DNA of 64,000 nucleotides from Denitrificimonas sp964516465 (GCA_964516465.1 CAZEZR010000002.1:7193-71192); one strand, 5' to 3'; positions 9,033-18,525 are shown, counted from the first letter of the stretch. The notes: generated from the sequence alone by a model not told the origin. Made by a program: numbers and translations.

Positions 9033-9300
9033 AACTACTGCACCTCAGTTAAAAAATAAAATCAGCTGAGATCTCTACTCAACATCGAATTGTTTCTATG
9101 TCAGCGAGCAGTCTTGCTCAGCATCTATTAAGCAAGCGTGCCGCAGTGATCACTTGCACGGCTAGTTTTGCTAAGGGGCTCGACAACCAGCCTAAGCACT
9201 ACAACACCACGCTAAATATCTATTGCCGGACAGCACTTTAGCATTAGACTCAGATAAGGTAACAGGTGCAGCATTTCATTTCTAAGCAAGGATTAATGCA

Positions 9301-9927
9301 ATGAAGCAGAAAAACTACAGCATCCAGCCGTTGAAAAAACGCCATTTAAGGGCTGCTGCAAGTATTTGCGCGGCTGCCATGAACGACAACCCAATCCATA
9401 TCAAAGTATTCGGCGCTGAGCCTAAATTGCGTGAACGTCGCCTCAAACGTTTATTTCCGGCGCTACTGGACTTTGTTTACCGCAAAGGCAGCTTATTCGG
9501 CACCTTCATTAATAACCAGTTGATTGGCGTGCTGGGGATGTTGCCACCTAAAACATGCCAGCCGTCACTGGTTGATATTCTGCGCATGCTGCCCAGAATG
9601 CTCAGTGCAAATAGCCCACTGGGTATCTTGCGCTTAGCCATCTGGCTGGGTACTTGGGCCAAGATCGACCCGAGCACGCCCCACTGGCACCTAGGTCCGC
9701 TGGCAATTGCTCCGCAGTGGCAATACCAAGGGGTTGGCACGCACATGATTGAATTCGCCTTTAGCCAATGCACTGCTGGCGACCTTTATCTAGAAACCGA
9801 CAAACAAAGCAATGTAGAGCTTTATGAGCGCTTCGGTTTTACCACAGTGGCAACGCCAGTGATTTTAGCCACACCGAGTTGGGTCATGATGCGTCAAGCT
9901 AACCCACATTGGGCAAGTAGCCACTGA
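9301..9927 (+). CDS. GNAT family N-acetyltransferase
   Basis: 208 residues with the acetyl-CoA-binding core of GNAT enzymes: the HLGPLAIAPQWQYQGVGTHM segment near residue 130 (motif A, Q-x-x-G-x-G/A type), followed by YLETDKQSN and the YERFGF segment of motif B. It should transfer an acetyl group to an amine; the acceptor is unknown. AAGGA lies upstream of ATG 9301. Its last 29 bases overlap the 3' end of the convergent permease gene. Confidence 0.85.
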   Translation: MKQKNYSIQPLKKRHLRAAASICAAAMNDNPIHIKVFGAEPKLRERRLKRLFPALLDFVYRKGSLFGTFINNQLIGVLGMLPPKTCQPSLVDILRMLPRMLSANSPLGILRLAIWLGTWAKIDPSTPHWHLGPLAIAPQWQYQGVGTHMIEFAFSQCTAGDLYLETDKQSNVELYERFGFTTVATPVILATPSWVMMRQANPHWASSH

Positions 9928-11107
9928 CAATGCTTAACTGAATCACAATAATGGCAATGCCCAAGCTAAACACCAGCAACAAACCCAACTGCCCACCAGC
10001 TACGCGGTAACCGCCAACATGCTGCTTGCGGGTTTGGCGCACCAATAAAGCTGGCAGTAATAAAGACAATACTGATAAGGCAATGGCGGCAAAACCCAAG
10101 GCGATAACAAAACCTTTGGGATAAAACAACGCAAACAGCAGCGGCGGGAAAAAAGTCACAGCGCCTGTTTGTAGGCGGCCATTGAGCGTATCTTTAAGCT
10201 GGAAAAAATCCGCTAAAAAATCAAACAGACCCAAGGCGACACCTAAAAATGAGGTAGCCAAAGCTAAGGCTGCAAACAAGCGCACCGCCATTTCGACCCG
10301 CGCTGTACCTACCACCGCTTTGACTGCTTCTAACAAACCATTTAAGCCACTTTCAGCCGCCAAAATACCAATAAATGTGTCCGAATTAATGGTGCCGATC
10401 GTTGCCACCTGCCACAAAATGTACACCAGCAGCGGAATAGCACTGCCAATAATAAAAACTTTGCGCAACTTAGCAGTGTCACCGCCCAGATAATTAACAA
10501 TACTGGGCACGCTACCATGAAAGCCAAAAGAGGTAAAAACTATGGGAACTGCCGACAGTAATAAGGCCTGCTTAACTGGCATACTCAATAAGTTCACTTC
10601 CTGCACATGGGGCAACAACAGAATCAGCATGGCGGCCAAAAAGAAGATTTTAGTCGCAAATAAGCAACGGTTAATAAGATCCACCGAGTGCGTGCCAAAA
10701 CACACCACCCCGCCGCCAATAACGGCAAACAGCAATACTCCAACATAACTGGGTAGCTGCAAGCCCAGCAGACTGCTAATGGATTCGCTAATAATCTCGC
10801 CGCCCCCAGCTAAGTAGGCGGCGATCAACGAGTAGAGTAAAAAAGGCAAAGCGAGGCTAATCACCAAGCGTCCAGAATTGCCTAAGTACTTACAGGCCAG
10901 AGAACTAAGGCCCATGCTGGCATCGTTGTGTTGATAGACCTCGACCAAGAGCAACGCGGTATAACTCATAATAAACCATAGGCCCAACAACAGCAGCAGA
11001 GCGGTGGTAAAACCAATTCCAGTCGTAGCTAAAGGCATTGCTAGCATCCCTGCCCCTAAGGCAGTTCCAGCGACAATAAAGGTGCTTCCAAAGGCACTGC
11101 TCTTCAC
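9899..11107 (-). CDS. Aromatic amino acid permease (HAAAP family)
   Basis: 402-residue inner-membrane permease with about 11 helices, resembling TyrP/Mtr/TnaB proton symporters for tyrosine or tryptophan. The N-terminal motif FIVAGTALGAGMLAMPLA is diagnostic. The GTG at 11107 is chosen because it has a strong ribosome site (AGGGGG) and gives the family's usual start; an in-frame upstream start at 11185 would add 26 unusual residues. The pterin enzyme PhhB at 16372 hints that aromatic amino acid metabolism is active, though the genes are not linked. Confidence 0.88.
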   Translation of the reverse strand: MKSSAFGSTFIVAGTALGAGMLAMPLATTGIGFTTALLLLLGLWFIMSYTALLLVEVYQHNDASMGLSSLACKYLGNSGRLVISLALPFLLYSLIAAYLAGGGEIISESISSLLGLQLPSYVGVLLFAVIGGGVVCFGTHSVDLINRCLFATKIFFLAAMLILLLPHVQEVNLLSMPVKQALLLSAVPIVFTSFGFHGSVPSIVNYLGGDTAKLRKVFIIGSAIPLLVYILWQVATIGTINSDTFIGILAAESGLNGLLEAVKAVVGTARVEMAVRLFAALALATSFLGVALGLFDFLADFFQLKDTLNGRLQTGAVTFFPPLLFALFYPKGFVIALGFAAIALSVLSLLLPALLVRQTRKQHVGGYRVAGGQLGLLLVFSLGIAIIVIQLSIVSGYLPNVG

Positions 11108-11366
11108 ACATCCCCCTAGTTTCGCTGCTGATCTGCGCGCTGTGCAGCGTATTGAGCGGTTTAAAAAGCCGCTATTATGCGCCAAACCTAGAGTTTATGC
11201 GGAATTGTTTTAACCAACAGCGCTCTTGGCCGTTGCCGAACTGTCAAAGACGGGGCTGTACAGGAAGCTGGGCGAAGCAAAGTAATTTCAGTCCACTGGC
11301 CTAAGCTGAATAGGGTACCTAGGGTGCCGCGACTGGCAGCTTATGCTCCTAACCGTCTCATAAGAT

Positions 11367-11942
11367 TTACAGTTTAAAACAGTCCTGCAGCAACGCTTGC
11401 AGCCGCTTCTGCCCCAACCTATTCATTAACTCAATATTGCGCTCTGGAATATCATCAACATTCGGGTAATCAGCAATCACTTGCTCAAGGCTGTCTTCGC
11501 GCAATAGGTGCAAGACTGGATAAGGTGAACGATTGGTATAGTTCTCAGCGTCGTCTGGCTGAGTGCCGCCAAACTGATAATTTGGATGAAAGCTGGCAAT
11601 TTGATAGACACCTTCCAGCTGCATACCCAACAGCAAGCTATCAGCCAAGTTCAAAAAATCATTAAAATCGTAAAAATCCTGCAGCACCTGAGGATGAATC
11701 AATAGCGTCGTTGCCACTACTGGGTCTGCATTGAGCAGCTCTAACTCAGCTTGTAGCACCAGCAGCAACTGTTCTGGCGTGGTTGCAGCTGTACTCACAA
11801 AACGCACACGGTTTTTGACCAGTTCACGCTTGGCAAAAGGACAGAGATTCATCTCCACCACCAAGGTTTCAACCCATTTACGCACCGCTAAAACGATGCT
11901 CTCATCATCCACGGAGCCATCTAACTGAGCTGTTTTCTTCAT
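11367..11942 (-). CDS. DUF1415 family protein
   Basis: 191-residue conserved protein of the DUF1415 family. Recognisable segments are LCPFAKRE near residue 34 and HPNYQFGGTQPDDAENYTNRSPYP near 117-140. Function is unknown; a cytoplasmic location is likely because there is no signal or membrane segment. It lies 33 bases downstream of the small cysteine-rich gene at 11976 on the same strand, and both have good ribosome sites, so they probably share a transcript. Confidence 0.87.
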   Translation of the reverse strand: MKKTAQLDGSVDDESIVLAVRKWVETLVVEMNLCPFAKRELVKNRVRFVSTAATTPEQLLLVLQAELELLNADPVVATTLLIHPQVLQDFYDFNDFLNLADSLLLGMQLEGVYQIASFHPNYQFGGTQPDDAENYTNRSPYPVLHLLREDSLEQVIADYPNVDDIPERNIELMNRLGQKRLQALLQDCFKL

Positions 11943-11975
11943 ATAGCTTCCAAATCACACCGACGCCAGCAGCGA

Positions 11976-12173
11976 CTAATAGGTTTCATTTTCATCACGC
12001 ACCGTCACTGACAAGTGGCCCAGTGAGTCGACCGTTACGTGGAACAAAATGGGCTTACAACAGACCTGGCAATCTTCAATATAGTGCTGCCCTGCCTCCT
12101 GAGGATCAAGCAAAACTGCAATGGCTTCACCACAATATGGGCAACTGACTGTTTCTTCGGTTAATAACGTCAT
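11976..12173 (-). CDS. CPXCG-motif zinc-ribbon-like small protein
   Basis: 65-residue protein with CPYCGE near the N-terminus and a second pair DCQVCC, the usual pattern of the CPXCG cysteine-rich family; the four cysteines probably hold a zinc ion. Function is unknown. AAAGG precedes the ATG, and the gene is the likely first member of a two-gene transcript with the DUF1415 gene. Confidence 0.85.
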   Translation of the reverse strand: MTLLTEETVSCPYCGEAIAVLLDPQEAGQHYIEDCQVCCKPILFHVTVDSLGHLSVTVRDENETY

Positions 12174-12323
12174 AGCCTTTTAATTCACCTCTTAAGTGCG
12201 CCAGTTAAAACAGAACTGCAGCGGACAGACCTCCAACATTATTAATGCAACATAGCACTGTGACTCCTGCAGGTCATAAAAAAACAACGCTATTCAGATC
12301 TTTAGTAGCTCGTCTTTAAACAC

Positions 12324-12357
12324 AACAAACGCAGCCCTTGCGGGTGCTGCGCTTGTT
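12324..12357 (-). terminator. Rho-independent terminator after ilvD
   Basis: On the minus strand a long stem (AACAAGCGCAG paired with CTGCGTTTGTT, one wobble and a small bulge, closed by CCC/GGG around a GCAA loop) is followed by a T-rich stretch, about 70 bases beyond the ilvD stop. Confidence 0.75.
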
Positions 12358-12427
12358 ACTGATGGCCTTATGCTCAGCGAGCGCTGATAGCAGCATCCCT
12401 CGCCGAGCCAGCTAAGCCCTAAGCTGG

Positions 12428-14110
12428 TTAAAACTTATCGGTGATTGCCCCTGCAGATGCCGAACCAACAGTTTTAGCGTACTTGGCTAAAACACCGCGG
12501 GTAACATTGGGCTTGGGTGCGACCCATCTGCTCAAACGTTGTTGAATTTCTGCGTCCGAAACCCCTAGATTAATTTCATTGTTTTCCGCATCAATGGTGA
12601 TGGTGTCACCGTCTTCAATAATGGCCAACGGCCCACCCACCATCGCTTCTGGGGTGATATGCCCCACTACAAAACCATGACTGCCACCGGAGAAGCGGCC
12701 ATCGGTAATTAACGCCACTGCATTGCCCAGACCGCGCCCCATAATGGCTGAGGTGGGTGACAGCATTTCCCGCATGCCTGGACCACCTTTTGGACCTTCG
12801 TAACGAATCACCAGTACATCACCGGCTACCACTGTGCCGTCCAAGATAGCCGTCATGGACTCTTCTTCCGAGTCAAACACCCGTGCTTGACCGGTGAACT
12901 TAGTCCCTTCTTGCCCGCTGATTTTCGCCACGGCGCCTTCTGGAGCGATGCTGCCACGTAAAACACGCAAATGGCTGTCAGCCTTCAGCGGTTTATCGAA
13001 TGGCATAATAATATCTTGGCCAACGGGGTAGTCTGCTACATCGGCCAAATTTTCTGCAAGAGTTTTACCATTCACGGTTAAGCAATCACCGTGCAGCAAA
13101 CCCTTATCTAATAAGCGCTTCATCAAGGGTGCAATACCACCAATCTTAATTAGATCAGACATCAGGTATTTACCGGAGGGACGCAAGTCAGCCAGCACCG
13201 GAACACGCTTGCCAATTTCGGTGAAGTCATCAATATTCAGTTCCACGCCAATCGCATCAGCCATAGCCAGCAAGTGCAGCACGGCATTGGTTGAACCACC
13301 AAAGGCAATCACGACAGTAATGGCATTTTCAAAGGCTTTGCGGGTCATAATATCGCTGGGTTTAATATCATTATCCAACAACCAGCGAATGGCTTGGCCT
13401 GCATGCAGGCAATCAGCCCGTTTTTCTGGGGAAATGGCTTCTTGTGCAGAACTTCCGGGCAAACTCATACCTAGGGCTTCAATCGCCGTGGCCATGGTAT
13501 TGGCGGTGTACATTCCGCCACAGGAACCGGGTCCTGGAATGGCGGACTTTTCAATGGCAATCACTTCGGCTTCACTGATATCACCACGGGCATTGGCCCC
13601 CACCGCCTCAAACACAGAGACAATATCCGTATGATTTTTACCTGGCTGAATGGTGCCACCGTAAACAAACAGTGCGGGACGATTTAAGCGCGCCATGGCA
13701 ATCAAGCAGCCGGGCATATTTTTATCACAACCACCAATCGCAATCACCGCATCATGACCTTGGCAACCGGTGACGGTTTCAATGGAGTCAGCAATCACTT
13801 CACGGGAGACCAAAGAGTACTTCATGCCTTGATAACCATTGGCAATACCGTCAGAAATGGTAATGGTATTGAAAATAATCGGTTTAGCATCAGCTGCATA
13901 CACGCCTTTAGCCACTTCATCGGCTAAACCATCAATGTGCATATTGCAGGGCGTGACTTGGCTGCCAGTGGAGACAACACCCACTTGTGGGCGCTTAAAG
14001 TCCGCATCATCAAAGCCCACTGCGCGCAACATCGAGCGGGCAGGCGCTTTTTGAATACCATCAACCAAAATAGCCGAGTATTTTCTACCTGTGTCGTCTT
14101 TTTTAATCAT
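12428..14110 (-). CDS. ilvD: Dihydroxy-acid dehydratase
   Basis: 560-residue enzyme of branched-chain amino acid synthesis; it dehydrates 2,3-dihydroxy-isovalerate and its isoleucine-pathway homologue to the keto acids. Three cysteines in the expected contexts, Cys55 (VTPCNMH), Cys128 (GGCDKNMPG) and Cys197 (GPGSCGGM), point to a bound Fe-S cluster. The length fits the shorter IlvD group rather than the roughly 612-residue enzyme usual in Pseudomonas and enteric bacteria. GGAGG stands before ATG 14110. The gene is monocistronic with its own terminator. Confidence 0.95.
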   Translation of the reverse strand: MIKKDDTGRKYSAILVDGIQKAPARSMLRAVGFDDADFKRPQVGVVSTGSQVTPCNMHIDGLADEVAKGVYAADAKPIIFNTITISDGIANGYQGMKYSLVSREVIADSIETVTGCQGHDAVIAIGGCDKNMPGCLIAMARLNRPALFVYGGTIQPGKNHTDIVSVFEAVGANARGDISEAEVIAIEKSAIPGPGSCGGMYTANTMATAIEALGMSLPGSSAQEAISPEKRADCLHAGQAIRWLLDNDIKPSDIMTRKAFENAITVVIAFGGSTNAVLHLLAMADAIGVELNIDDFTEIGKRVPVLADLRPSGKYLMSDLIKIGGIAPLMKRLLDKGLLHGDCLTVNGKTLAENLADVADYPVGQDIIMPFDKPLKADSHLRVLRGSIAPEGAVAKISGQEGTKFTGQARVFDSEEESMTAILDGTVVAGDVLVIRYEGPKGGPGMREMLSPTSAIMGRGLGNAVALITDGRFSGGSHGFVVGHITPEAMVGGPLAIIEDGDTITIDAENNEINLGVSDAEIQQRLSRWVAPKPNVTRGVLAKYAKTVGSASAGAITDKF

Positions 14111-14254
14111 ATCGCCTCCAATAGTGCAGTAGTTTAGTCAACTATAGACGCAAACAAGAACTAAGCATACTCAAGGGTCACAGACATCGAACAGCGTAGG
14201 GCTAAAGCACACGAGGTTGTGGCTAAAACAGGTATTTTTAAATGCTGCAGACCA

Positions 14255-14560
14255 TCAACTCGACACTATGTGCATAGCTGCTCTTTCTTCACGGCACTCA
14301 TAGGAGCCCATCTCAAACTCGCGACAAATCCACGGACGGTTTTCATAGATCGTACACATAAAGGTTGCACGGTCGATGGCTGAGCACCAACCATCCTCTA
14401 ACCGCCGCATGGTTTCACCGCCCCATTGATCCACACTAATATGCTCCTCAGGCACCCCTGTGTCGCTGATAATCATCACTTCTAAACGACAGCAGCAGGC
14501 ACGGCAATGAGTGCAACTGATCCCTGCTGCCATGCTGTCTTTAACAATAATATTGCTCAT
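14255..14560 (-). CDS. YkgJ family cysteine-cluster protein
   Basis: About 101 residues with the CxxCxxCC-type cluster (CTHCRACCC) near residue 20 and downstream cysteines (WCSA, MCTIY, ICREFE), as in the YkgJ/Fe-S-like zinc-or-iron cluster family. Role unknown. It is distantly similar in layout to the YcgN pair at 7303-8298. ATG 14560 has a weak GGAT site; ATG 14569 three codons earlier is possible. Confidence 0.82.
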   Translation of the reverse strand: MSNIIVKDSMAAGISCTHCRACCCRLEVMIISDTGVPEEHISVDQWGGETMRRLEDGWCSAIDRATFMCTIYENRPWICREFEMGSYECREERAAMHIVSS

Positions 14561-14843
14561 AGTATCCATTGACTTGGCTGCAGATGGCGCCAGAAATTAT
14601 GGCACGATACTAAGCATTTCCCACCAGTGTTAAAAGTTTTAATTTTACTGCTTTAGCGGCTTACTTAAGCAGGTAGCGCAAATACAAGCATTACTGCTTC
14701 CACAGGGCATGCTATGTTTTGTGCTATTCACATCAGTGAGCGCCTAGCCATACCACTGGAAAACCAGCTCAAACGATACGCGCTCTATTGAATAAAAACT
14801 CAACACTCAACTAGTGGGTCACCCATAACAATAAGGAATCTTT

Positions 14844-15638
14844 ATGACAAAACTGGAAAATAAAATCGCTATCGTCACCGGTGCCGGCGCTGGGATTGGC
14901 AAAGGCATTGCTCGGCGTTTAGCTGCAGACGGCGCAAGCGTCATAGTTGCTGAGTTGAATCCGGATACCGGCCAGGCCGTTGCTAAGGCAATCGAGCAGG
15001 ACTTCGGTGTAACGGCATTGGCCTTGCAAGTTGATATGTGTGACAAAGCCCAGGTTCAGGCCATGGTTGAGAAGACAGTGAGCACCTTTGGCACTGTGGA
15101 TATTCTGGTGAATAATGCTTGGGCACGCCGCCCAGCGGCGCCATTTTCACCGGTAGAAAGCAAGACCGATGAGGATTTTGATCATGCCTTTAAAATCGGT
15201 TATATGGCTTGCTTATGGACGATGCAGGCAGCTTTTCCTTATATGCGTGAGCAACGCTGGGGCAGAATTATTAATATTGCCTCACTCAATGGCGTTAATG
15301 CCCACCCCTATACCGTTGACTACAATTCGGCCAAAGAAGCCCTGCGCGCACTGACCCGCACCGCCGCTCGCGAATGGGCGCAGTATCAAATCTGCTGCAA
15401 TATTATCTGCCCTGCAGCCAAAACCGAAGCCTACGAAAAATTCGCTACCGCGCAACCGGATAACGCCGCCGAACTGCTTAAACTCAACCCTATGGGCCGC
15501 ATGGGTGATCCCGAGTCTGATATTGGTGGAGTCGCCGCTTTTTTAGCCAGCGACGATGCCCGCTACCTCACAGGCAACACCCTGTTTGCCGACGGCGGCA
15601 GCCATATAAATGGTGTGCCTTGGATGGCTGGCAGTTAA
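14844..15638 (+). CDS. SDR family oxidoreductase
   Basis: 264-residue classical-size short-chain dehydrogenase. NAD(P)-binding TGAGAGIG at 12-19, NNA at 90-92, Ser147, Tyr160 and Lys164 of the catalytic YxxxK site are present. The usual catalytic Asn in helix 4 appears to be Gly119, an unusual substitution shared with the partial SDR at the window start, which also shares the AREWAQ/ANEWAQ and RYxTGxTLxADGG segments; the two look like paralogues. AAGGA precedes ATG 14844. Substrate unknown. Confidence 0.9.
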   Translation: MTKLENKIAIVTGAGAGIGKGIARRLAADGASVIVAELNPDTGQAVAKAIEQDFGVTALALQVDMCDKAQVQAMVEKTVSTFGTVDILVNNAWARRPAAPFSPVESKTDEDFDHAFKIGYMACLWTMQAAFPYMREQRWGRIINIASLNGVNAHPYTVDYNSAKEALRALTRTAAREWAQYQICCNIICPAAKTEAYEKFATAQPDNAAELLKLNPMGRMGDPESDIGGVAAFLASDDARYLTGNTLFADGGSHINGVPWMAGS

Positions 15639-15657
15639 TGACGGGTCAATAATAAAG

Positions 15658-15705
15658 TAAGCATCTGCTGTTTCGGGATGATTTTATCCAAAAAGCAGAT
15701 GCTTA
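15658..15705. terminator. Bidirectional terminator
   Basis: Perfect 12-bp inverted repeat TAAGCATCTGCT (15658-15669) / AGCAGATGCTTA (15694-15705) with a 24-base loop, sitting between the convergent SDR and thioesterase genes. Confidence 0.65.
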
Positions 15706-15733
15706 AAAACCTGTAAAGCATTAGCAATTTTAC

Positions 15734-16207
15734 TTACTTAATTGGCGCCTTAATGGTGCTACCCACTTTATCCGGTCTTGGAAATTTAGCGTATTCTTGC
15801 TCAATGGCCTGCAAACGCTGCAGAACATCTTCGGGAAAGGGTGAAACGCGACGGGTTGCTAGATCGATGTGCACATCAAGGTGCTCACCGGCAGCGGCTC
15901 GATAGCCTTTATTGGTACAATAAATCTCATGGAAGGTGTGCAAGCGTTTTTCATCCACCGCCAAAAGCCAAGACACAACCTCAATTTCATCCCCCTCGCA
16001 CAGCTCTCGCTCAAAAACACAGTGGGTCTCAACCAGCGCTTTACTGCAATTATTGGCATACCTGTAGCGCTCACCGAGATCAAGATGCTCAGTAAACTCA
16101 ATATGCGCATCATAAATAACCAAACCATAATACTTGGTATTCATATGCCCATTAAAATCAACCCAGTCGGCCGGCACTTTGGTTGAGTATTTTTTAAATG
16201 GATACAT
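15734..16207 (-). CDS. Hotdog-fold acyl-CoA thioesterase
   Basis: About 157 residues of the 4HBT/hotdog superfamily. The segment DWVDFNGHMNTKYYG near residue 16 carries the active-site Asp and the HMN loop typical of these thioesterases. Proteins of this kind include betainyl-CoA thioesterases of carnitine breakdown, but the substrate here is not proven. Start is uncertain: ATG 16207, TTG 16213 or GTG 16219 all follow a GAGGG stretch. Confidence 0.8.
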   Translation of the reverse strand: MYPFKKYSTKVPADWVDFNGHMNTKYYGLVIYDAHIEFTEHLDLGERYRYANNCSKALVETHCVFERELCEGDEIEVVSWLLAVDEKRLHTFHEIYCTNKGYRAAAGEHLDVHIDLATRRVSPFPEDVLQRLQAIEQEYAKFPRPDKVGSTIKAPIK

Positions 16208-16371
16208 TTGCAACTGCACACCCTCTAAAAACCGCTAGACACTGACCTGCATCTCAGGTTTCAATTACAATACACGACCGCAGTGCTTAGCAACCAAATC
16301 TACATATTTGCAGTGCAGTGGAAGCTTTTCAGTCAACGGTCAATCTTATATCTCAGCTAAAAACTTACGCA

Positions 16372-16668
16372 TTACATCAACTTTGATATGCCGTGAGCCA
16401 AGTCAAAATCCTTCTGCGATATACCGCCGGCATCGTGGGTGGTTAAATCGATAATCACCTTGTTGTAAACATTGCACCACTCGGGGTGATGGTTGGCTTT
16501 TTCCGCCAGCATGGCCACTTGAGTCATAAAAGCAAAAGCGGCTACAAAGTTAGGAAATTTAAACGTTCTGTGCAATTTTTCCGCTTGAATACGCCACAAT
16601 TCCTCAGAGTCTTTATTGAGCTGTTTGAGCGCTGTATCAACTTCATTTTGCTTGAGCTTAGGAGTCAT
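16372..16668 (-). CDS. phhB: 4a-hydroxytetrahydrobiopterin dehydratase
   Basis: 98-residue pterin-4a-carbinolamine dehydratase. The family signature NHHPEWCNVYNKV followed by LTTHDAGGISQKD is clear. The enzyme recycles the pterin cofactor of phenylalanine hydroxylase by removing water from 4a-hydroxytetrahydrobiopterin. No phhA lies next to it here, unlike the linked arrangement common in Pseudomonas. GAGG precedes ATG 16668. Confidence 0.92.
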   Translation of the reverse strand: MTPKLKQNEVDTALKQLNKDSEELWRIQAEKLHRTFKFPNFVAAFAFMTQVAMLAEKANHHPEWCNVYNKVIIDLTTHDAGGISQKDFDLAHGISKLM

Positions 16669-16870
16669 ATTAACCTCTATAAATGTAAGGTACTAAAATT
16701 AACACGCAGCTTTCAGTCCTGCGAAAACACGCGACAGAGCTGTTGTATCAATAATCATAGGGATTGCCGTAACGCAGCAGTGCTGGATGTCATTGAGTTT
16801 TTGAAAGGTGCTGATTGTAGAAACAACAGCGCCTTTCGTGCGCTTTATCCGCATCATTGCACCAGCTCAG

Positions 16871-17221
16871 CTAGCTAAATAATGCGCTATTTTCTTGGAT
16901 AACAACCGCATCGTTATGCTCTTCATCCTTGGCGCCATAGACCAGCGTTACTTTGCCTTTGCTCAGCTCGTCTTTTAAGCTCTGAATTGCTGCGCTATTG
17001 TCTTTAAGCTCCTCAAGATAACGCTTTTTGAACTCACTCCACTTGTCTGGATCGTGAGCAAACCATTTGCGCAGCTCAGTGCTGGGCGCAATATCTTTCA
17101 GCCACAGATCAACCTGGGCTTTTTCCTTGGTTAAACCTCGCGGCCAAAGCCGGTCGATAAGGATGCGCTTACCATCCTTATCACTGGGCTCTGCATAGAC
17201 GCGCTTTATTTTGATCTTCAC
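16871..17221 (-). CDS. DUF488 family protein (YeaO-like)
   Basis: 116-residue protein of the short DUF488/YeaO group. Typical segments are RILIDRLWPRGLTKEKA near residue 19 and WFAHDPDKW near 53. Function is unknown. It starts at GTG 17221 after a G-rich ribosome site, only 15 bases after the stop of the reductase gene, so the two should be co-transcribed. A longer DUF488 protein of a different subgroup is encoded at 51369. Confidence 0.87.
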   Translation of the reverse strand: MKIKIKRVYAEPSDKDGKRILIDRLWPRGLTKEKAQVDLWLKDIAPSTELRKWFAHDPDKWSEFKKRYLEELKDNSAAIQSLKDELSKGKVTLVYGAKDEEHNDAVVIQENSALFS

Positions 17222-17236
17222 CTCCCACCCCCAACC

Positions 17237-17959
17237 TCAGTAACCAGAAAACTCTTCGGTGCGGATATTATCCTCATCGACACCAGCGGTGATCAACATT
17301 TCAACCATTGCATAGACCATATCCCTGGGACCAGCCAGGTAGTAAATGGGGACGGTTAGATCATCAATGTATTTCAATAGCATATCTTCATCGATAAAAC
17401 CCGTCTCGCCATCCCAATCTTGCTTGGACTTATCCATCTGCGTCATGGTGCCAATAAAGGTGTAATTCGGATTGTGCTGCTGAGCAGCCATCAACTCATC
17501 CAAAAACACCGCATCTTCCGGCCTCTTATTAGAGTCGAACAAGAAAATCTTATGCGGGAGCTGGTCGTGAGTGGCCTGAAGAATAATGCTTCTAGCAGGC
17601 GTCAGGCCGATGCCTCCGGTCAGAAAAACCGCAGGAGTGCTCTTGTTATTGTGCAGCGTGAACGAGCCGTGTGGCGCATCCAAGGTAATCTCAGTGCCAA
17701 TCGGCATGTTTTTTAACACCCGTTTAAAAGCGCTATCACGCATGCGAGTAGCAAACATTAACGACTCTTCATAAGGCGCATTGGCCAAAGTAAAGGTCCG
17801 TATATTGCCCTCGGCGTCGGTTTCTTCAGGGTTAATTAAAGTCAGGTCAGCGTATTGGCCTGCTTTATGGGTAAACCCCTGTGGCTTTTCAAAGTAAAAC
17901 GCCATGGTGCCATCGGCGATGTCTTCTTTTCTTTGTAATTTGACTGTATAGATCGGCAT
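17237..17959 (-). CDS. FAD-dependent ferredoxin/flavodoxin reductase-like protein
   Basis: 240-residue FNR-type reductase. FAD-binding segment RTFTLANAPY near residue 53, nicotinamide-binding GGIGLTPARS near 113 and a C-terminal EEFSGY ending are visible. No 2Fe-2S domain is fused, so an electron-transfer partner must be separate. ATG 17959 is chosen for its GAGGGGG ribosome site; the longer frame to 18007 adds residues unlike the family. The following DUF488 gene is probably in the same operon, which may link that family to redox chemistry. Confidence 0.87.
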   Translation of the reverse strand: MPIYTVKLQRKEDIADGTMAFYFEKPQGFTHKAGQYADLTLINPEETDAEGNIRTFTLANAPYEESLMFATRMRDSAFKRVLKNMPIGTEITLDAPHGSFTLHNNKSTPAVFLTGGIGLTPARSIILQATHDQLPHKIFLFDSNKRPEDAVFLDELMAAQQHNPNYTFIGTMTQMDKSKQDWDGETGFIDEDMLLKYIDDLTVPIYYLAGPRDMVYAMVEMLITAGVDEDNIRTEEFSGY

Positions 17960-18525
17960 AACACACCCCCTCTTATTTATTTCAATACAGGCCAGTGCAC
18001 CAAGCAAACCTTAAACCAATCCAGCCATTTGAGCGCAGTCTCACTGAACCCACTGGCAAGCTTTCACCAGCCTTCAACTAATAATGACCTACTGGTCAGC
18101 TTTATGAAACCCTTTAAGGATTTAAACAGACAACCCAACCTCATAGTGATGTCCAGTGAGAGTCCAAGCAGAGCTAAGCCTCAGTACGTAGAGAAAAACG
18201 GATACTCTTGAATTTGTTTACCCGCATATTTGCGCTATGCCGAACCTGCACAAAAGTAGTTTTGCAACAGCTCGCAGCAACTATCCCATGCATCACTGCC
18301 CTGTTATTACTCTACTGGTGCAGATCGCCCACTCGGCCAGCAAAAACCTATTAGTTAACTCACAATAGCTCGCAGCTAAAAATGCCCAGCACCTATTAAA
18401 AGCTTAGATAGAATGAACGAAAATACTGCTGCTTGTGAGTTTGGCATTCGATAGCACGCTAACAGTTCTATGGGTAATAGCCTATGATGACCGGACCTAT
18501 ACATTCTTTTACTTAAAGACCTTCC
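17960..18525. other. Gene-free intergenic region
   Basis: 566 bases upstream of both the reductase (minus) and arfB (plus). I see no convincing coding sequence, RNA gene or strong hairpin; the open frame at 18029-18211 has no ribosome site or family features. It presumably contains both promoters. Confidence 0.6.

Noticed and set aside
16699..16857. Open frame of 52 codons on the minus strand between phhB and the DUF488 gene
   Set aside because: Protein-like in part, but the ribosome site is poor and no family is recognised; could be chance.
16486..16878. 130-codon plus-strand frame opposite phhB and its upstream region
   Set aside because: It is antisense to a clear phhB gene and has cysteine/histidine-rich composition typical of a shadow frame.
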